Of a stretch of 64,000 nt of DNA, positions 26,101 to 40,079 are shown piece after piece. The notes under the pieces were generated by a model. That model was not told the DNA's origin. It searched no databases and saw nothing but the letters and a program-made list of their open reading frames with translations. This stretch comes from Adineta ricciae (taxonomy: Eukaryota; Rotifera; Eurotatoria; Adinetida; Adinetidae), in NCBI GenBank assembly GCA_905250025.1, contig CAJNOJ010000002.1, positions 1 to 64,000 of the forward strand. Direction: 5' to 3'. Position 1 is the stretch's first letter. Each line of letters begins with the position of its first letter. A program made the translations under genes and the position numbers.

Positions 26101-29100
26101 GATTTAGACGCGTTTGTTTGACATTATTATGACTATTCGTCTGATGGTTTCGGTTCTCAGGTAAGCCGTTCATATAATTTTGACGTTTGGATTCTTGTCT
26201 ACGATCGAGTAGAGGTGTCTGTTCACTATGGCCAATAACTGGCGATTCGAAATGAATGTTATCATCTATCAACGATTCAGTCACAATCGGCTGTGAATGA
26301 GACAGTTGTTTGTTCTTCAATGGTGTTGAAGACTTCACTTTTGAAAGATTTCGATTGAATATCGAATGACTTGTTGAGCCACTATTTCCATTTGTCAACA
26401 CACTCGACATGTGATCGAATGTTTTCGATGAACGAAATAGACTTTTCACTGTTTCACGAACCGACATACGTGTATTCGATAGAGAACGTTGTTGACGATT
26501 ATCAGCTGATGATAAATGCCTTGACGGAGTACTGTTATGACTTGATGATCTATTACTATCGTCCGATGGAGTGCGAACAGCAACAAATGGAATATTTAGT
26601 GTTGTTAAGAGACCATTACCACCAGTATTTTCAGTTATCGATGATGTTGCTAAGAATAGAAAAAAAAACATTTATTTTATATTTGATTAAATGTAGGATG
26701 CTATTCTTTCATAAATCAACTCGATTCGGACTTAATGTTAGTCAGGCACGCCTTGATTTCTCATTATCGTTTTTCATTCATTATCAATTAGGAAAACATG
26801 CAAGAAAAACAGAACTATTATTCATCTACGCCAAATCGTTGGATTTTTGACTGCTCGATCTCTGACTTACATTCATCATCTGGTAACTTTGGTTTAAATA
26901 AACTATTCGGTGAATTTGTTTCCTTCATCATCAGATTTGTTTGATCGAATGGAGCTGTAAAATCGTAATTCAAACTTGTTGGACTTGGTAACAAAGGATT
27001 TTGCGAATCACTTAGTTGAAACGACGGTAAATTTAATAGTTCTTTTTCGAATAATTTCATTTCTCCAACACCATTGCTGATCGGTGGATTCGACATCGAC
27101 TGATTGTGATTCGCCATTGTTGACGTATCAGTCTCAACAATAGCTTGTAGTAACGGATTGCGATCATTGGGAATGTTTGGTTGGATATTTTTCTCTGAAT
27201 TTCTCCAAAACCATTTTCGTGTTGTTGTTGTTGTCGTTGTCGAATTGGAATTGTTTGTCGGTAATAAGGATGATAGATCAATCGCGTTTATTCCATTTGT
27301 TGTTGATGTGCCCGTTGTTGGTAGAGCACTATTAGCGGTATTTTGAGAACTAGTAGAAGCTGTGCCAGACACAGACGCGCTTGGTGTGGCGTACTTCGAC
27401 GATTTTCGATGTTTATCGTAAGTCGAATGCGTGAATTTGGTTAATAGCGATGATCGATCATGGTTACTCGACGACGAGTAGCTTTCCTTTGTCAATGAAC
27501 TGCGTTGACGTTTGAATGGTTCCGGTTTTGGTAAGGTCGGAATCGATGCCAGTGCAGACATTCCAATGTTCGGGGTGATCGTTGCGTTCGTCGGTTTTGT
27601 ATCGGCGGCTTGCTGAGGAATAACTGCCGGTGGCGGATTACTTGTGACAGCTTTTTTCTTGAATAACGGTGTGAATAGACGATGTTCAAGTAAACGAAGT
27701 ATGATAACAGGATGTATCACAGATGATAAATATGAAAGATTGTAGAGAAGATTATCACTTGAACTCAACATTCCTGTTGGAGATGTTGGACTCGTTGGTA
27801 ATTGAGCTGGATCTTGAAATTCTTTCGTTGGAAACTTCTTTTGGTTGATTCCATTCTACAGAAGAGAAATGTGTCGAAAAGCAATGTAAATTGATGATTT
27901 CGTTATTTACTTTAAGTAATTCATCAAGTAATTTTTCGATACATATACCAGCGAAAGATGTCCAGAGTGTTCCCACAACAGTTTCTCCGACCGCCATATG
28001 ATGAACGAAATTATTTTCAAATGATTGTGGTTTATCACAATCGAGTGGTTCCGGTTCGACATCTAAGAAATATACAGAAGCGTTTGTTTCATTCATTAAC
28101 AATTCTTTTTCAATGTTAGTTTTGATGATTTAATTATCGCAGTATTTTCTTTTATCTTCCGTTTTCGACAAGGACAATCGATCAAGTGTAGACGTTTACT
28201 CGTAACCTTCAGCTTTCTTTTATCTTAAGCAACATCGATCTTTTCAGCCTTCGTCTTCGACAATAGTCTCCGAATGAGTGTCGACATCGATCATAGCGAT
28301 GAATACTTACGAGTATACGAAAAATGTAGAGAAGTTTTTCTAAACAAAACAATTCTAATTGTTTCGTTTTCTTTTCTTCTTCAAGGTTACTACTCGCTGT
28401 TTAGTTACAGAGTGAAATGGATTTCGGAAACATCTTATCTTCACAGTGAGAATCCCAGTCGTTCACACGTCTCCAATGAGCAAATTTTTCGAAAAGAAAC
28501 ATTCCTTACCAAGAATGTCGAAGAGATTAACTTTATTGCTGACTTTGGTTAACAAACCCATGTAAACAAGAATTCTCGCACCAAGATGTTTGACATAGCG
28601 CGCGAATTTCGTCGTCTGATTCGTGTAGAACATTTCGTCAGCCGGTAGAATTAAGTGCAAGACAGTATCGGGAATATCGGCTTGGGTTAGCACTTCATGC
28701 AAGTCGGGATTCAACGCCACGACGCCCAGTGTTTGAAGAATTAAACAGATTAAATGCTTAACGAGAGAAAAAGAACCAGAATATAGAATAAATATGCAAA
28801 ATGATGTTATTGATCTAATCTAATATCAGATAAAGAGAAAAGACATGTCTGAATCTTTTCGATCTATTTTCGCCATTAAAAAGAAAAGAATGTGTGTTTT
28901 TTTCTGATTAACATTATCTGCATAATTGAATTTTGATTTCGTTCTCTTTCTATTTATGCCAAGATATTCATAACGACAGGAAATCGATCAAATAAGTTTC
29001 TCTCTCTCTTTTCTTTCTTTCTTTTATCATATCTCGCGAATATTTACCGGATCATTATTAATATTTAACATATCAATAATAATAGCAAGATTTTCCTTGG

Positions 29101-32100
29101 TGCTAATGAATCGCATTTGAAATGTATGGTCTTGACAGAGTATAGTCAATATGCGCGCTGCTAAAATCACTACACAATGATGTGTACATAAGGGTGAACG
29201 TGTTGATGGAACGCATTTTGGTCGATTATTGAATTCTCGTCGATGAGCATCCAAACGTGTCCGCATTAAACGCAGGAGATGTATTGGCTCGATTTTGTAC
29301 AGCAAAGAAAATGGCTCGTATGTATACGCCGAGTTGGTATTATCATTGGATGTTGAGGATGCATTGTTTGTTGAGGAAGTTTCCGAGTTTAGCAGATGAG
29401 ATTTCGAGAAATGTGACGGTGATGCTTGAGGATTGGGTGAATCGGTTGAGGAGAGTTTGGGCCCTTGGGATGATGATATATTCGGAGATGATGACGGTGG
29501 AACAGGAGACGGTGATGAAGATGTCGGAGCAAGATTATCATTACTATACAATGGAATCCATCGTTTGGATGCTTCACGTGTCAATATACCACCAGTATTT
29601 CCACTAGTATTGCTACTACTATTTCCCGTTCCGCTGCTACCACCACCTGGTCCAGGACCCGAGGTCTGTTGGGTATTGTTGGATGATAGTTTCGAATTTA
29701 GATACGCATTTCCACCCGTTGCTGCTGCTGCGACTGCACGCTTTTCATCAGTTTCACGCGAAATTTTTCGTAGAATACTCGACAGCGTTGATGTTTTGGG
29801 CAAACGATCGTTTCCTGTTTTTGACTCATCACATGAATTTGTATTTGATGGTGATGAATTGGAATTTATCATGGAATTCAATGTTAATTGTCGACGTGAT
29901 GCTGGAATATAACATGCATTATAGCGACCTGGATTGATCAAATTGTGATATACATAAACATCATATAAACGATTGATTGTTATCAATGCTAAATATTGCA
30001 TATTAACCATATCACTCGAGAGCAATTCCAATGAAATATCCAAGAGTTTCTTCGTGTGTACTTGAAATTTTTCCACATGATCACGTTTATCATGATTGCG
30101 TAAAAATTCTTGGTAGCATGTCTAAATCAATGAGAAAAAAAACGATACTTAACAGAATGTTTCAATATGGAACAAACCTGAGTAGTCATTGATGAAAAGA
30201 AAAGAAAACTTTTATATCAATAATAAGTGCAATCAAATGATACTCTGTTTGCTATGAATGACAATAAATAGATAGATTGTCTATTTCTCTATCTATCTAT
30301 CTCTTAGAATCTCTCCTTCCCATTTTCGATGAAATGATTTGCTACTCGCTCTGTTTCTCTTCTATTCTTCTTTTGTCGTCGTTGTTGACGCGCTCGTTCG
30401 CTCCTCTTCCGCTTGTCGTCTTCGAAACGGACGTGATGCTGTGCTTGTGCTTTCTTGCTACGCTAGTAACATGAGAAAATCATGTTATACTCTGTTTAAC
30501 ATTGACTCTGACACCCAATGATTAGTAGAAGTACTATATCTCTGATGAAGACAATAAACGAAGAGAAAAAAAACCGATTTTCGATTCCTTTGCTAATGTT
30601 ATTTCATCGAAACAGAGTCGCTTGCTCTTCATCTTTTTCTTATGAGAGATAGATCGTATCCTCTGGGGACAATTTAGTCGTTACTACGCTCGTCGATAAT
30701 GATGTCTACATGTGTGTGACATTCTCTCGAGTTTCGTCAACTACCTGTCTTGATTATCATCTGTTGACGTGACATGGATCAATGCTATTTTCGTTTGCAT
30801 TGGTCTTTCTTAGCAACATTTAGATATTGCTTCTAATGAGCATACACTAGTCTCTCATTGATCTGCTCGATCATCTTGGGCCCATTTATTTAATTGTGCA
30901 CGATGAAGAGAAAAGCTCAGTTGAGACGAAGATCATTCGGTTGATCTCATCCGATTCTGTCCCGTTAAATTTCAACATGTTTTAGAAATCTTGAAGAAAA
31001 CAAAACTTTCCGTCTCAAAATCGAACCTTTCTTTCTCTTTTGTTCGTTTTACCGAGATTATTAAGACATCGTTACATCTATTTCCATTTGAAAAAAAAAA
31101 GAAATAACCAACAAGAAGAAAACACACTGACGGGGAACAACAAAACAGATTCGTCATGGGAAATAGCAATAGCAATTTGATGGCGGAAATGATTCAAGAA
31201 CAAGAATAACTACTCTCATTTATATTCATTTGAAGCATATACAACGAATCAAGCTAATCGACAATAAGCAACATCAACTTGACAATCTTTTCTTTCTCGG
31301 TCATATACGAACTCTGCTAATTTCGTCATCAACTATCCTTTCTATCCACGTTACACGATTCGAATAGCACAACGGACAGCGTTATCGATTGAAATCAAAT
31401 GACATTCTTCTTTCTTTTCTCGAAGTGTATGTGTACATACATACTGTTGTATAAACATACTAAGATTTCTTTGTCTCGCTCTTTACTCTTTGATATGATA
31501 GATAAACAAGCTCCAACAGAGTACATCAATACATGCAAAAAGATATATATATAAGTCCTATTGATTATTATGGTTTTTCGCTGATCTATCCACGACTGAC
31601 TCTTCTTTTCTTTTCTTTTTTTATTCTCTTATATCTTTTTCTTCATAGTATTCACTCAACAAAACGATGTAATATCAACATCATATCTCATGTAAAGACA
31701 AATATGACGCAGCAGGTTCTCTCTTTTCTTCTTCTCATGTCTTCTATGAAAAGATAAATAGTGTCCCAATGATGATATGATAACAACTAATAGAACTTCA
31801 CTTCGCTTAGAGAGACACCATCTTCTGTTGTTGTTTTTCTTTTGTTCCGATTTTCAGCCTTGATTATTATTTATTGATGCTTAGTTGATTGAACATGACA
31901 AAATATCATGATTTATTCACTCATATTTATTCAACTAAAATCAAAATCGATGAACAAACGAGAACTTATTTCTTTACACGAATCTGTTCGGCTACTGATT
32001 CTACAAACGATTTCTATAATTACAGATTTTTCCGTAAAACTTTCTCGTTACACATACGATCGTGTTTGCCTTCCTAATCACGTCAAGTTCTATTATTGGG

Positions 32101-35100
32101 AGACAGCATCTAACCTTTAAAACGTGTTGCTTAACCATTGGAATGTTAATAGATAACGAAAGAAATCTTTACTCAATTAATTCAACTGTCATGATTAGAA
32201 ATGTTTATAGAATGAATCCAATTCTTATGGACATGTTTTGTTTCAGAGGAATACTAATCATTCAATCCGTACCTCGAATGTTGTTGGGAACAACAGATGA
32301 TAGCAAGTTAAAGATTATGACTTGGACTTAGATATCTCTAGTTCGGAATATGAATGTTTCTTTTTTTTTATTCATGCGGAGAATTATCATGAAATCAAGT
32401 TCAAAGATAAAGATCTGAGAGACTTGAAAAGAATTGCTCTCATGATTGGAAATACGTCTGTCACTTTGAATATTCGAAGAAATGCGTCGAGAGTAAACAT
32501 TGTCTCTTCACAAGGACATTTTTAGTACTAAATCAAACAGATGTAATGTTTAAGAAGCAGAAAATCTTCTTTGTTCGATGGTAGATAGATTATCAAATCT
32601 GCTGCGTACGTCGAATTCTATTAAGTTTATCTTCGTTCTCTTCTCTCTGCATTTTAGTATGCCATACAACAGTCTGATTGAAGATATATAACAGAATTCG
32701 ATAATCTATCTACCAAACATTCGATGTTTAATGTATGTGTTGTCGTTCTCTCGTTTTGTTTTTTGCTTCTCTGTTCAGTGAATTCAAAAGTATTGAACTT
32801 ACATTAAGTAATGTATGGAGTAATTCGGCAATTCGGGCATGTACTTGTGCGGATGTTGCTTGACTTATTAGAGATAAGATTTCGTCCATCGAATTTTGCA
32901 TACGCAATAGATCCATCAATTGATCGACACATTCGCTATTGGTCGCAAGTCGACTTAATTCGGAAAATCGTTTGAATAGACGATCATTGAGAGCTTGAGC
33001 TAAAACGAGAAAGGCCAATGAGATGAAAATAAGAAAACATCAATAACACTCGTTAGACAAAAAAATATATAACTTATGACAATAAGACGTGTATCCATCA
33101 ACCAGTGGAATTCTCATGTATGTATGTGTTAGTGACGTTTCGTCGTCTTTCTTTAGCTTTTAGATAACTAACTAAATGAAAAAAAAAATGCGAAGAGCAT
33201 GTCAAAAGTCTTTCGTAATACGATTAAATCGTAATGGTTATGTCTAAACGACAAGATTAACTTGTTTCAACTGCCAGGGAAATAAAAGTTTATTCACGAC
33301 TATTCGAAGAACAGCATAGCGAACGATGAATTCTTGATTTTCTTGTTTATATTTCTACTGTTACTAAAGATAATCTTTGAATGAAAACAGAAAAAAGGAA
33401 AAAGGAAATGATGAGACTGGTACTGACAAGAGTATTCTAATCAACATTTTCATCGTATATAATGATCATTAAAAAAAGGAAAACCCTCTCTCCTTCTCTC
33501 TTCTAGTTTATTTTCTCAAGTGATGCGAAAGAAAAGTGTGTCGAACTTATTCTTAGAGTTTTAATGATACTGCGTAAGACAAATGCATCTTTAACTCGAT
33601 TTGACTTTGTCGCTTGAAGCCAAGGCAAAGAATCGAGATGATGAGTAGAAACCGATCTGCTGTTAAGTGCTATTTGTCTGCATGAATATTTAAACAAAAC
33701 TAAAAACTATCCAGAGACATTTATTATTTAAGATGTCACGTTTTACTCGATGAATTGTAAGAGATAAACGAAATAGAAAATTTATTTTTATTGTGGGAGT
33801 CGTTTGCCGGATGAAATAACTGCTTTTTTTCTCAATATAAATCTTCGTAACTCTCTTACTGGACGAAATATAGGTCGGATAGTATATCAGCTAAGAAAAC
33901 TTGAACGTGAGAAGAGAAAAAGTTTATTAAGGAAAGAGATCTATACTTGAAAAATCTAGTGGAAGTATTAGATTCCGGTATGATAATCCTATCGAATGAC
34001 AATTGGTTTTTTTATAGCTATTATATAAAATAGATAATAATAACTTTTGAGAGAAGAGAGAAGGAAAATGAACGTGTTATAGTCGTAGTTCTGCGAATTG
34101 AAGAAGTATTTGCATGCTAAAGTACGATTTGGTTGAAAAGAACTTCTTGAACAGAGATCTCTTCTTCTTACCTAACAATATGTCTTTGTATCCGAGACAA
34201 CACGGATTCTATTACTCATCTTGACATGAATGGATCCGAGACAAGCTGAATAACACATGCGAAAGAAAGAAAAATGAGTGTTTCTTTTATTTATAAACGA
34301 AAATATTTACAGATGAATGGAAACTTTGGCCCAGTACAAACCATTAGGAAAAGATTTTCTCGGCTCTTTTTCTTCTTCTGCGCTTTCCTGGATAAGAAAA
34401 TCAACCAAAATAAGAAAGGATAATGAAAACACCATCGGAAGTCACGGCCGCTCGCATTTATATACGACGATAGAACAAAAACACCGCTTTCGCGCATACA
34501 CACGTTCATAATCAACTGTCCGGGTGTTTGAGTCAGTGAATATAGAACGTGAGTTTTCTCGCTTTTTCTCTTTATTAATAAAATATTAGATAGGAACATG
34601 CTTTAGATAATAAGCGATGCTAAATGAAGAAGAAAAGAAGAAAATAAAACGAGATTTTCTCAAAGGTAAAACGATCTGCTAATAACTCTTATTAGTAGAA
34701 TAATGTATTCATTGAAATCGTGCAGAACATCACCTGTGCCTTCCTCGATGACACAAGGAAAAGCAAGAGAAATACATCGGTATTTTTCCTCATCAAATGA
34801 TTATCAATGTACTGACATTTGAAATAGATGCCTATTAAACGAAACGAACTTCTCGATTAGTCGACGTCTCAGTAGACATGGGATAACTTAATGATTGTAT
34901 TATAAAATAAAGAGATCTATCTAATCAGAACTTGTATGGTAAATGGTTTGAATCTGACAGGAAATGATTTTCGACAGATTATTGTAAACAACTGGTGTGC
35001 GGAGAGATCGAGCGAAGTATTTCTTCTCGAAAAGGTTGCAGGATCTGTCAAATCATCGTCGTTCTACAAAAGTAGAGAACTAACTGGCTTCTTCTAACGA

Positions 35101-38100
35101 ATATATTTGATCAATGTATATAACAAGACATGACAATGATAGGCTGACAGTCGATGGATTTTGTCGAAAAAAGAAAGAGATCGCCTTGAGGCCAGGGGCG
35201 AAAGAAACCAACAGAGAAAACTAGTCGCGTAAGTATAAATATATTTCGAAGAGAGAAAGAAAGAGCGAGAGATCGATACAATTACAGTTCTTTAACTCAC
35301 TTTCTGCGGATGCTTGAGCTACTGCAGCAGCATAGTGTCGTTGTCGACGAGATGATTTATGAGGATTAAGAATATTGACAGCCAATGATGATGTACCGGT
35401 CTAAAGAACATATGAAAGGCATAAAATGAAATCGTTGTATTTGATCTTTAAAGAATATTAATTGATGATGACAATCAAGAACTATATTTTGATCTCGATC
35501 CTACAATGCTAGTCTCTCATACAAATGAATGAATCGATTCGGATCAAACTATCACATATTTCAATTAAATCTTTTTAGACACATGTCAACAGTTCATCGA
35601 AATCTGTTTTTTTTCTCTCTGAGAGAAAATGTTTTGCATATTCATTTGTGATGTTTACACATATCGAGTAATCTTCATTTCAATGGAAACTTGCTCGCTA
35701 ACGAAATTAAACTTGATTCCAACTGATCATTTCGGATCTATGTCAACAAATCGTTTTGCATATCTATCTTATCTTCGGTAGCTTGGCGAAGAAGAAAAAA
35801 AAATACTGCATCTATTAAGATGTGTTTGCTGAATAATACCGAAAAGTCTCCCATAGGATATGCTGGAGATTTTTCTCTAAATTGACGCGATTCTTTCGCC
35901 GTACGATGGCGTATTTATTTAGTTAACTTATATATGAGAAGAACTTCCGGTTTGAAAAAATAAACTTCAGATCTGATATACTGAATCTGGCTGTTTGTTT
36001 CCTTGCTTGATCTCATATGTAAAAGAACGGATTACATAGGCAATAATGAAACTAATCTGTCGAGTTCTCTAATGAAAAGATTTATATTTTTATCTATGAA
36101 AACAAACATGACCTAAGAATTGCGACTGAAAATTGCATAATTAGTCAGTTTTCTATCTGTATTGAATATCACTCGTAGTCGTCATTGTCGAACAAATTTT
36201 CATCGACATTCGTTGACATTATAAACTGACGACGATTCCATTAATTATACATCGAGCTAATCATTTGCAGATTTCTTTTCAAGTCAAATAGTTTCTTACA
36301 GACATGATATATACACATCCATTCGGATAGTTCGAGTACAGTAAACAATCGATGTAATTATTCCAGATGATTACTGAGGGAAAGAGAAGCAAAAGACATA
36401 GTTTAGCCGATCGAGCCTCAAACCAACTAAAAATCATTACTGCCTATTGAATTACACGATCGACTTGTAAGCAAAACTGCTTCTCATTCTTACTTTTCGT
36501 TTAACATTTAATGATCTTCCGAGATGAGCTATGTCTGTATCTTCACGTTCTTCCGATACTTGTCGAGATTCACTTCGGCCGATGGATGTTCCTGGTCCAT
36601 TTGTTTGAAGATTACTTCCGGTTATTCGCTTTGATTTACCGATTGAACTTTGCGATGAGAAACTTTTCTTAAACGATTTCGAATCGTACGAATCGCTTCC
36701 ACTGTATCGGAAAACACGTTTCAAGTTTTTCAATCCATGACCTGGTACTAAGCCGTTATTATAATTCATCATTGATGATATCGTTTGGTAATGATCATTG
36801 TTCGTATCACGCGAGAGAAATCGATAACGCTTCGACACACACGAATGCTTACGACAGAGTTTACTAAATTCACGTTCAACAAATGCGATTTGTAGTTGCT
36901 TGACGTTGGGCCAGAGAGACAAAGGTGTATCACCATATTTATTCGAAATTGTTATACAAGCGTGATGAGATATAAGAATATCACACACATCATGCTGCAG
37001 ACGTGCAGCTAAATGTAATGGACTGCAATATTGTTCATCACGTACGTTAACATTCGCACCATATTTAAGTAAAAGTGTACAAGCATAATGATTATTACGT
37101 TGAGCAGCAAGAAACAACGGTGGTAGCGTAAATAAACGTTCATTAGTGTAATAGTTCGTATAATCGAGAGTACCGTTTCGACATGGTGATGCGCGTGGCA
37201 GATCAGGTGATAAACGCGTGCTTGAATGAGAGTAGGTGTTGGATGTTGGTGTTTGAGAATTTGATGAAGTATGGATGGTATTTGGATGAATACCGGGAGC
37301 ATTGGGATCGATACCATATTTCAAACATATCCGCATGACATCGCGAGCATCTGTAGAAGAAAAACCAAACAAATTTGATTACTCTGAATCTTAATGACTT
37401 CTGTTTTTTCTTTCTAATCGAACAATCAATTTGATACTTATAACTCATTCATCATCATCTAATTCTCTGAAGAATTCTCAATATGTTGTTGTTGTTGTCT
37501 TCTCCTGCGTGTCAATTATTCGATTTTGATACATACCATACATAATAGCTACATGTAGAACATTTCGAAAGATGGGCGGAGCATCGTTTGGTGAGTCGCT
37601 TGTTGGATAAACCGATTCTTTGTTAAAACTGGTTGGAGCTGTGATCATTGAATCATGTTCGTTTTCCAGGCGTTCAGTCATTGGCGATCCAATATTGATC
37701 GAGGAGGGATTCGATGTGAGATGATTATTTGAGTGTGCTTGTTGATGATAATTCATCAAAGCGGTCGCTAACGGGCCACTTGTGTAGTTTAAGATACTAT
37801 TTGCTGGTTCGAACATTGAATTTGTTTGTTCGGGCGATGAGATCGAGGGTAATTCGTCATTTTCATTACTGATTAGCGCTTGTTTACTAACCGCTTCTAA
37901 TAAATCTGTGTTACTTGTGATTGACGGTGAGCCAAATGATGCCGTGGGATGGAGAGTTAGATGTGTTGCAGGTAACGGATGTGTAGGAAAACCTGATTGT
38001 GTATGTGGTAAACTTGAACGATCTTTAATGAGATTAAATTTATTTTGGTGGATATCAATTATACGACGAACGGTGTATTTATCGTTACTAATAATTGCTT

Positions 38101-38503
38101 TTTCGAGATTTTCTGATTCATACTAGAAGAGAAAACAGAAATGATGAAATCACATGTTTTATTGCATGGAAATATTTACTGTCATATCGAGAATTGAACA
38201 TAAGTCGGATCCATCATGTGGAGTAAAACGTACAACACTATTATTTGATGATCGTCGACTGTTATTCGTTGTTTCAGGTACATCTAAGTAACTAGATGAC
38301 GATTCGGGATCCATAACAATTCGCCAATAGGGTGAAAGTGAACGCGATGAATTCGACTCATAATCTGAAGCAATTGACTTTGCTGGTTGACTTTGATGTT
38401 GACCGTCGAGTTCGTCGTCAACGGGCGTTTGACGTTTCAGCTTCGGCGAGCGTACCCGACTCAGAGGTACAGATAACATTTGAGACATCTTTAGATTACT
38501 CAT
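17183..38503 (-). CDS. PLCE1: Giant ankyrin-ARM-FERM-phospholipase C epsilon protein
   Basis: A gene of more than 30 exons, roughly 3,500-4,000 aa. The C-terminal half follows vertebrate PLC-epsilon order. RasGEF about 23300-24200 ([37 protein letters not shown]). PH-like about 22100-22900. EF region about 20750-21450. X domain with both catalytic His ([33 protein letters not shown]). Y domain about 19100-19960 ([29 protein letters not shown]). C2 about 18480-19060. RA1 about 17935-18380. RA2 about 17560-17930. It hydrolyses PIP2 and would respond to Ras/Rap. Upstream and in frame are a FERM F2-F3 (about 24500-25590; [39 protein letters not shown]), Ser-rich spacers, an armadillo/HEAT-like part (27850-33003) and ankyrin repeats (36800-37351). 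The FERM and RasGEF share one uninterrupted exon (23904-24710). Start ATG 38503. Confidence 0.85.
23300..25600 (-). other. FERM to RasGEF junction of the giant protein
   Basis: This marks the boundary that makes the gene unusual. The minus-strand frame from 24710 to 23904 has no stop or intron. It runs from the FERM F3 (PTB-like) fold ([45 protein letters not shown]) through a Ser/Asn-rich linker into the RasGEF start ([19 protein letters not shown]). Exons upstream join in phase: [14 protein letters not shown] at about 25590-25640, and [19 protein letters not shown] at about 25414-25482. A talin/kindlin-like F2 ([20 protein letters not shown]) follows that second join. Confidence 0.8.
27850..33003 (-). 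other. Armadillo/HEAT-like region of the giant protein
   Basis: Helical exons joined in compatible phases: 33003-32803 ([32 protein letters not shown]), 30121-29047 ([40 protein letters not shown]), about 28752-28510 ([40 protein letters not shown]) and 28062-27913 ([20 protein letters not shown]). The alternating hydrophobic helices resemble ARM/HEAT repeats, but I recognise no named family. A disordered Ser/Asn/Pro insert sits in the 30121-29047 exon. It is the scaffold between the ankyrin and FERM parts. Confidence 0.5.
30181..32802 (-). other. Large intron of the giant gene (2.6 kb)
   Basis: The exon starting [11 protein letters not shown] (acceptor at about 30122) joins in phase 0 with the exon ending [12 protein letters not shown] (donor at about 32802). 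The intervening 2.6 kb has only short random ORFs, poly-pyrimidine tracts and a TATCTATC tract (30288-30302). It is far longer than the typical intron here. Confidence 0.6.
33004..35296 (-). other. Large intron of the giant gene (2.3 kb)
   Basis: Between the small exon 35402-35297 ([20 protein letters not shown], ending ASAE) and the exon at 33003; the phase-1 splice restores a Thr codon. The sequence is AT-rich with A- and T-tracts and GA-rich patches. No nested gene was recognised. Confidence 0.6.
35403..36479 (-). other. Intron of the giant gene (1.1 kb)
   Basis: Follows the ankyrin exon, which ends SLNVKRK before GTAAGAATG at about 36479; the next exon opens after TTCTTTAG at about 35403. 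Phase 0. The sequence is AT-rich without coding signal. Confidence 0.6.
36480..38503 (-). other. N-terminal exons with ankyrin repeats
   Basis: Three exons. Exon 1 (38503-38179) is Ser-rich and disordered (starts [20 protein letters not shown]). Exon 2 (about 38126-37537) starts [20 protein letters not shown] and ends [10 protein letters not shown]. Exon 3 (37351-36480) carries ankyrin repeats: [17 protein letters not shown], then [40 protein letters not shown] and [21 protein letters not shown] basic Ser-rich tail follows. Splice phases are 0, 1 and 0 and fit. Confidence 0.75.
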
Positions 38504-40079
38504 AATTAGGTTTCCTCTTGTCGTCAGATAATCTTCTATATAAAGATATCTAGAATAAGTTTGGCTGCTCTTCAGTGTCCTTGACCAGCCACCAATATGA
38601 CCACTGCCAGCAGTATTGAATGCCAGCCATTACCTACAATAAGGAACCATACAATGATAATACAAACATGACAACTGTGTGTATAATGGGTAATGGTTCG
38701 TATATTCGATAAGATAAACATTGTTGCGTTTTTTTCCACACAGAAAGAATATAAGAAGAGGCAAATCGGGGGAGGAGAGAGAGAAAGGGAAAGAAAAGAG
38801 AAAAGAAGAACAACGAGAACATCAAAGGTATCTCTCCAAGAGAATGGCATTTCATTTTTTTTTGTCTTTTTTCTTCTCTACATTTGCCCTTCATCAATAT
38901 CTGATCAATACAATACTGATGTGTCAATGATTTGGAAAGTGTAGATGGAAAAGGTTGATCTTTTTAGTAGATGTATCATATGTATACTCATTATTTTACA
39001 TGTATTGACAGAGAAGAAAGCTAGAAACAGCTAGTCGGTTCTGTTTTTGGTTTAGTAATTACGCACAATGAATGAAAGAATAGTTTTCACTATTAGATGT
39101 AATTATATTCAAAAGAAATAAGATTAGTGCACTTTCGGAAGAAAACAACGCTTCTAAATCTGTCGACTTTCTGATCTCAAATTAGAGCTAAACACGAAAG
39201 AGAGAAAAAAAAACATATGGAACTTAGATCCTTTGCGATGTTTTGTAGAACATTATCAACTGGAAACGAGCCGACAAAAGAAGAAATAATAAAGAATACC
39301 CTTGCGCACGTTTCGTGTCTAACTAAACCTCTAATCATTATTCGTCGTCGGCTTTCTCGTCGTCTTATTTACTCACTTAAAAAGAACACGAATGTATGCA
39401 CACCTTGTCTTTTCTTTCTCTACATGAAATTTAACTAAATCTAGATAGTAAAATTGACTAACAAATGTAGCCATAATCATTACCGACCTATGAAACAAGG
39501 CCAAATAAAGCTCAATGCCATCTCATATATTCCATCGAATTCTCTCTATTCAGTTTTCCTATCTCATACCAGATGCTTCCTCGTATATATGTCTTGCTCT
39601 ATATGAGATACATATACCTTGCGGGTAGAGAGAAAAGTTTTGTATTGTCTGAATAAAATGTTCTTCCCGTTCGGATGTATGTTTATGTGTCATGTGTGAT
39701 TGAATAGACTCTTCGTTAGATAAATAATAATATGCTAGTACTGCTAGTAATGATGCTATGCCGCTAGTTATTTTTTCTTGAAAACATATACAAAAGAGCA
39801 CACGGCTGTTCCAAAGTTGATTTGCACATAATCACCATCGTCTCTCGACTCATACTTCAGAAAAGATAATCAGCAGATTGATATTCATTAGACTTTCCTG
39901 TTCATCAAATTCTTACACATCAAGATCTGGAAAAAACACCGAAGTGCACAATCACTAGAACTCATATCTCTTAACTAATCGCATTTGATCAACCTTGATT
40001 ACATAGGACAGATATAAATACGCTTGCTTACATACACATACACATACAGAGATCGCTTATGTCAGAAAATCATCTACGC

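Noticed and set aside
26371..26850. 159-aa plus-strand ORF
   Set aside because: Overlaps well-phased exons of the minus-strand gene and has no recognisable family.
29433..29912. 159-aa plus-strand ORF
   Set aside because: Antisense to the Ser/Asn/Pro-rich exon of the giant gene; low-complexity codons keep the opposite strand open.
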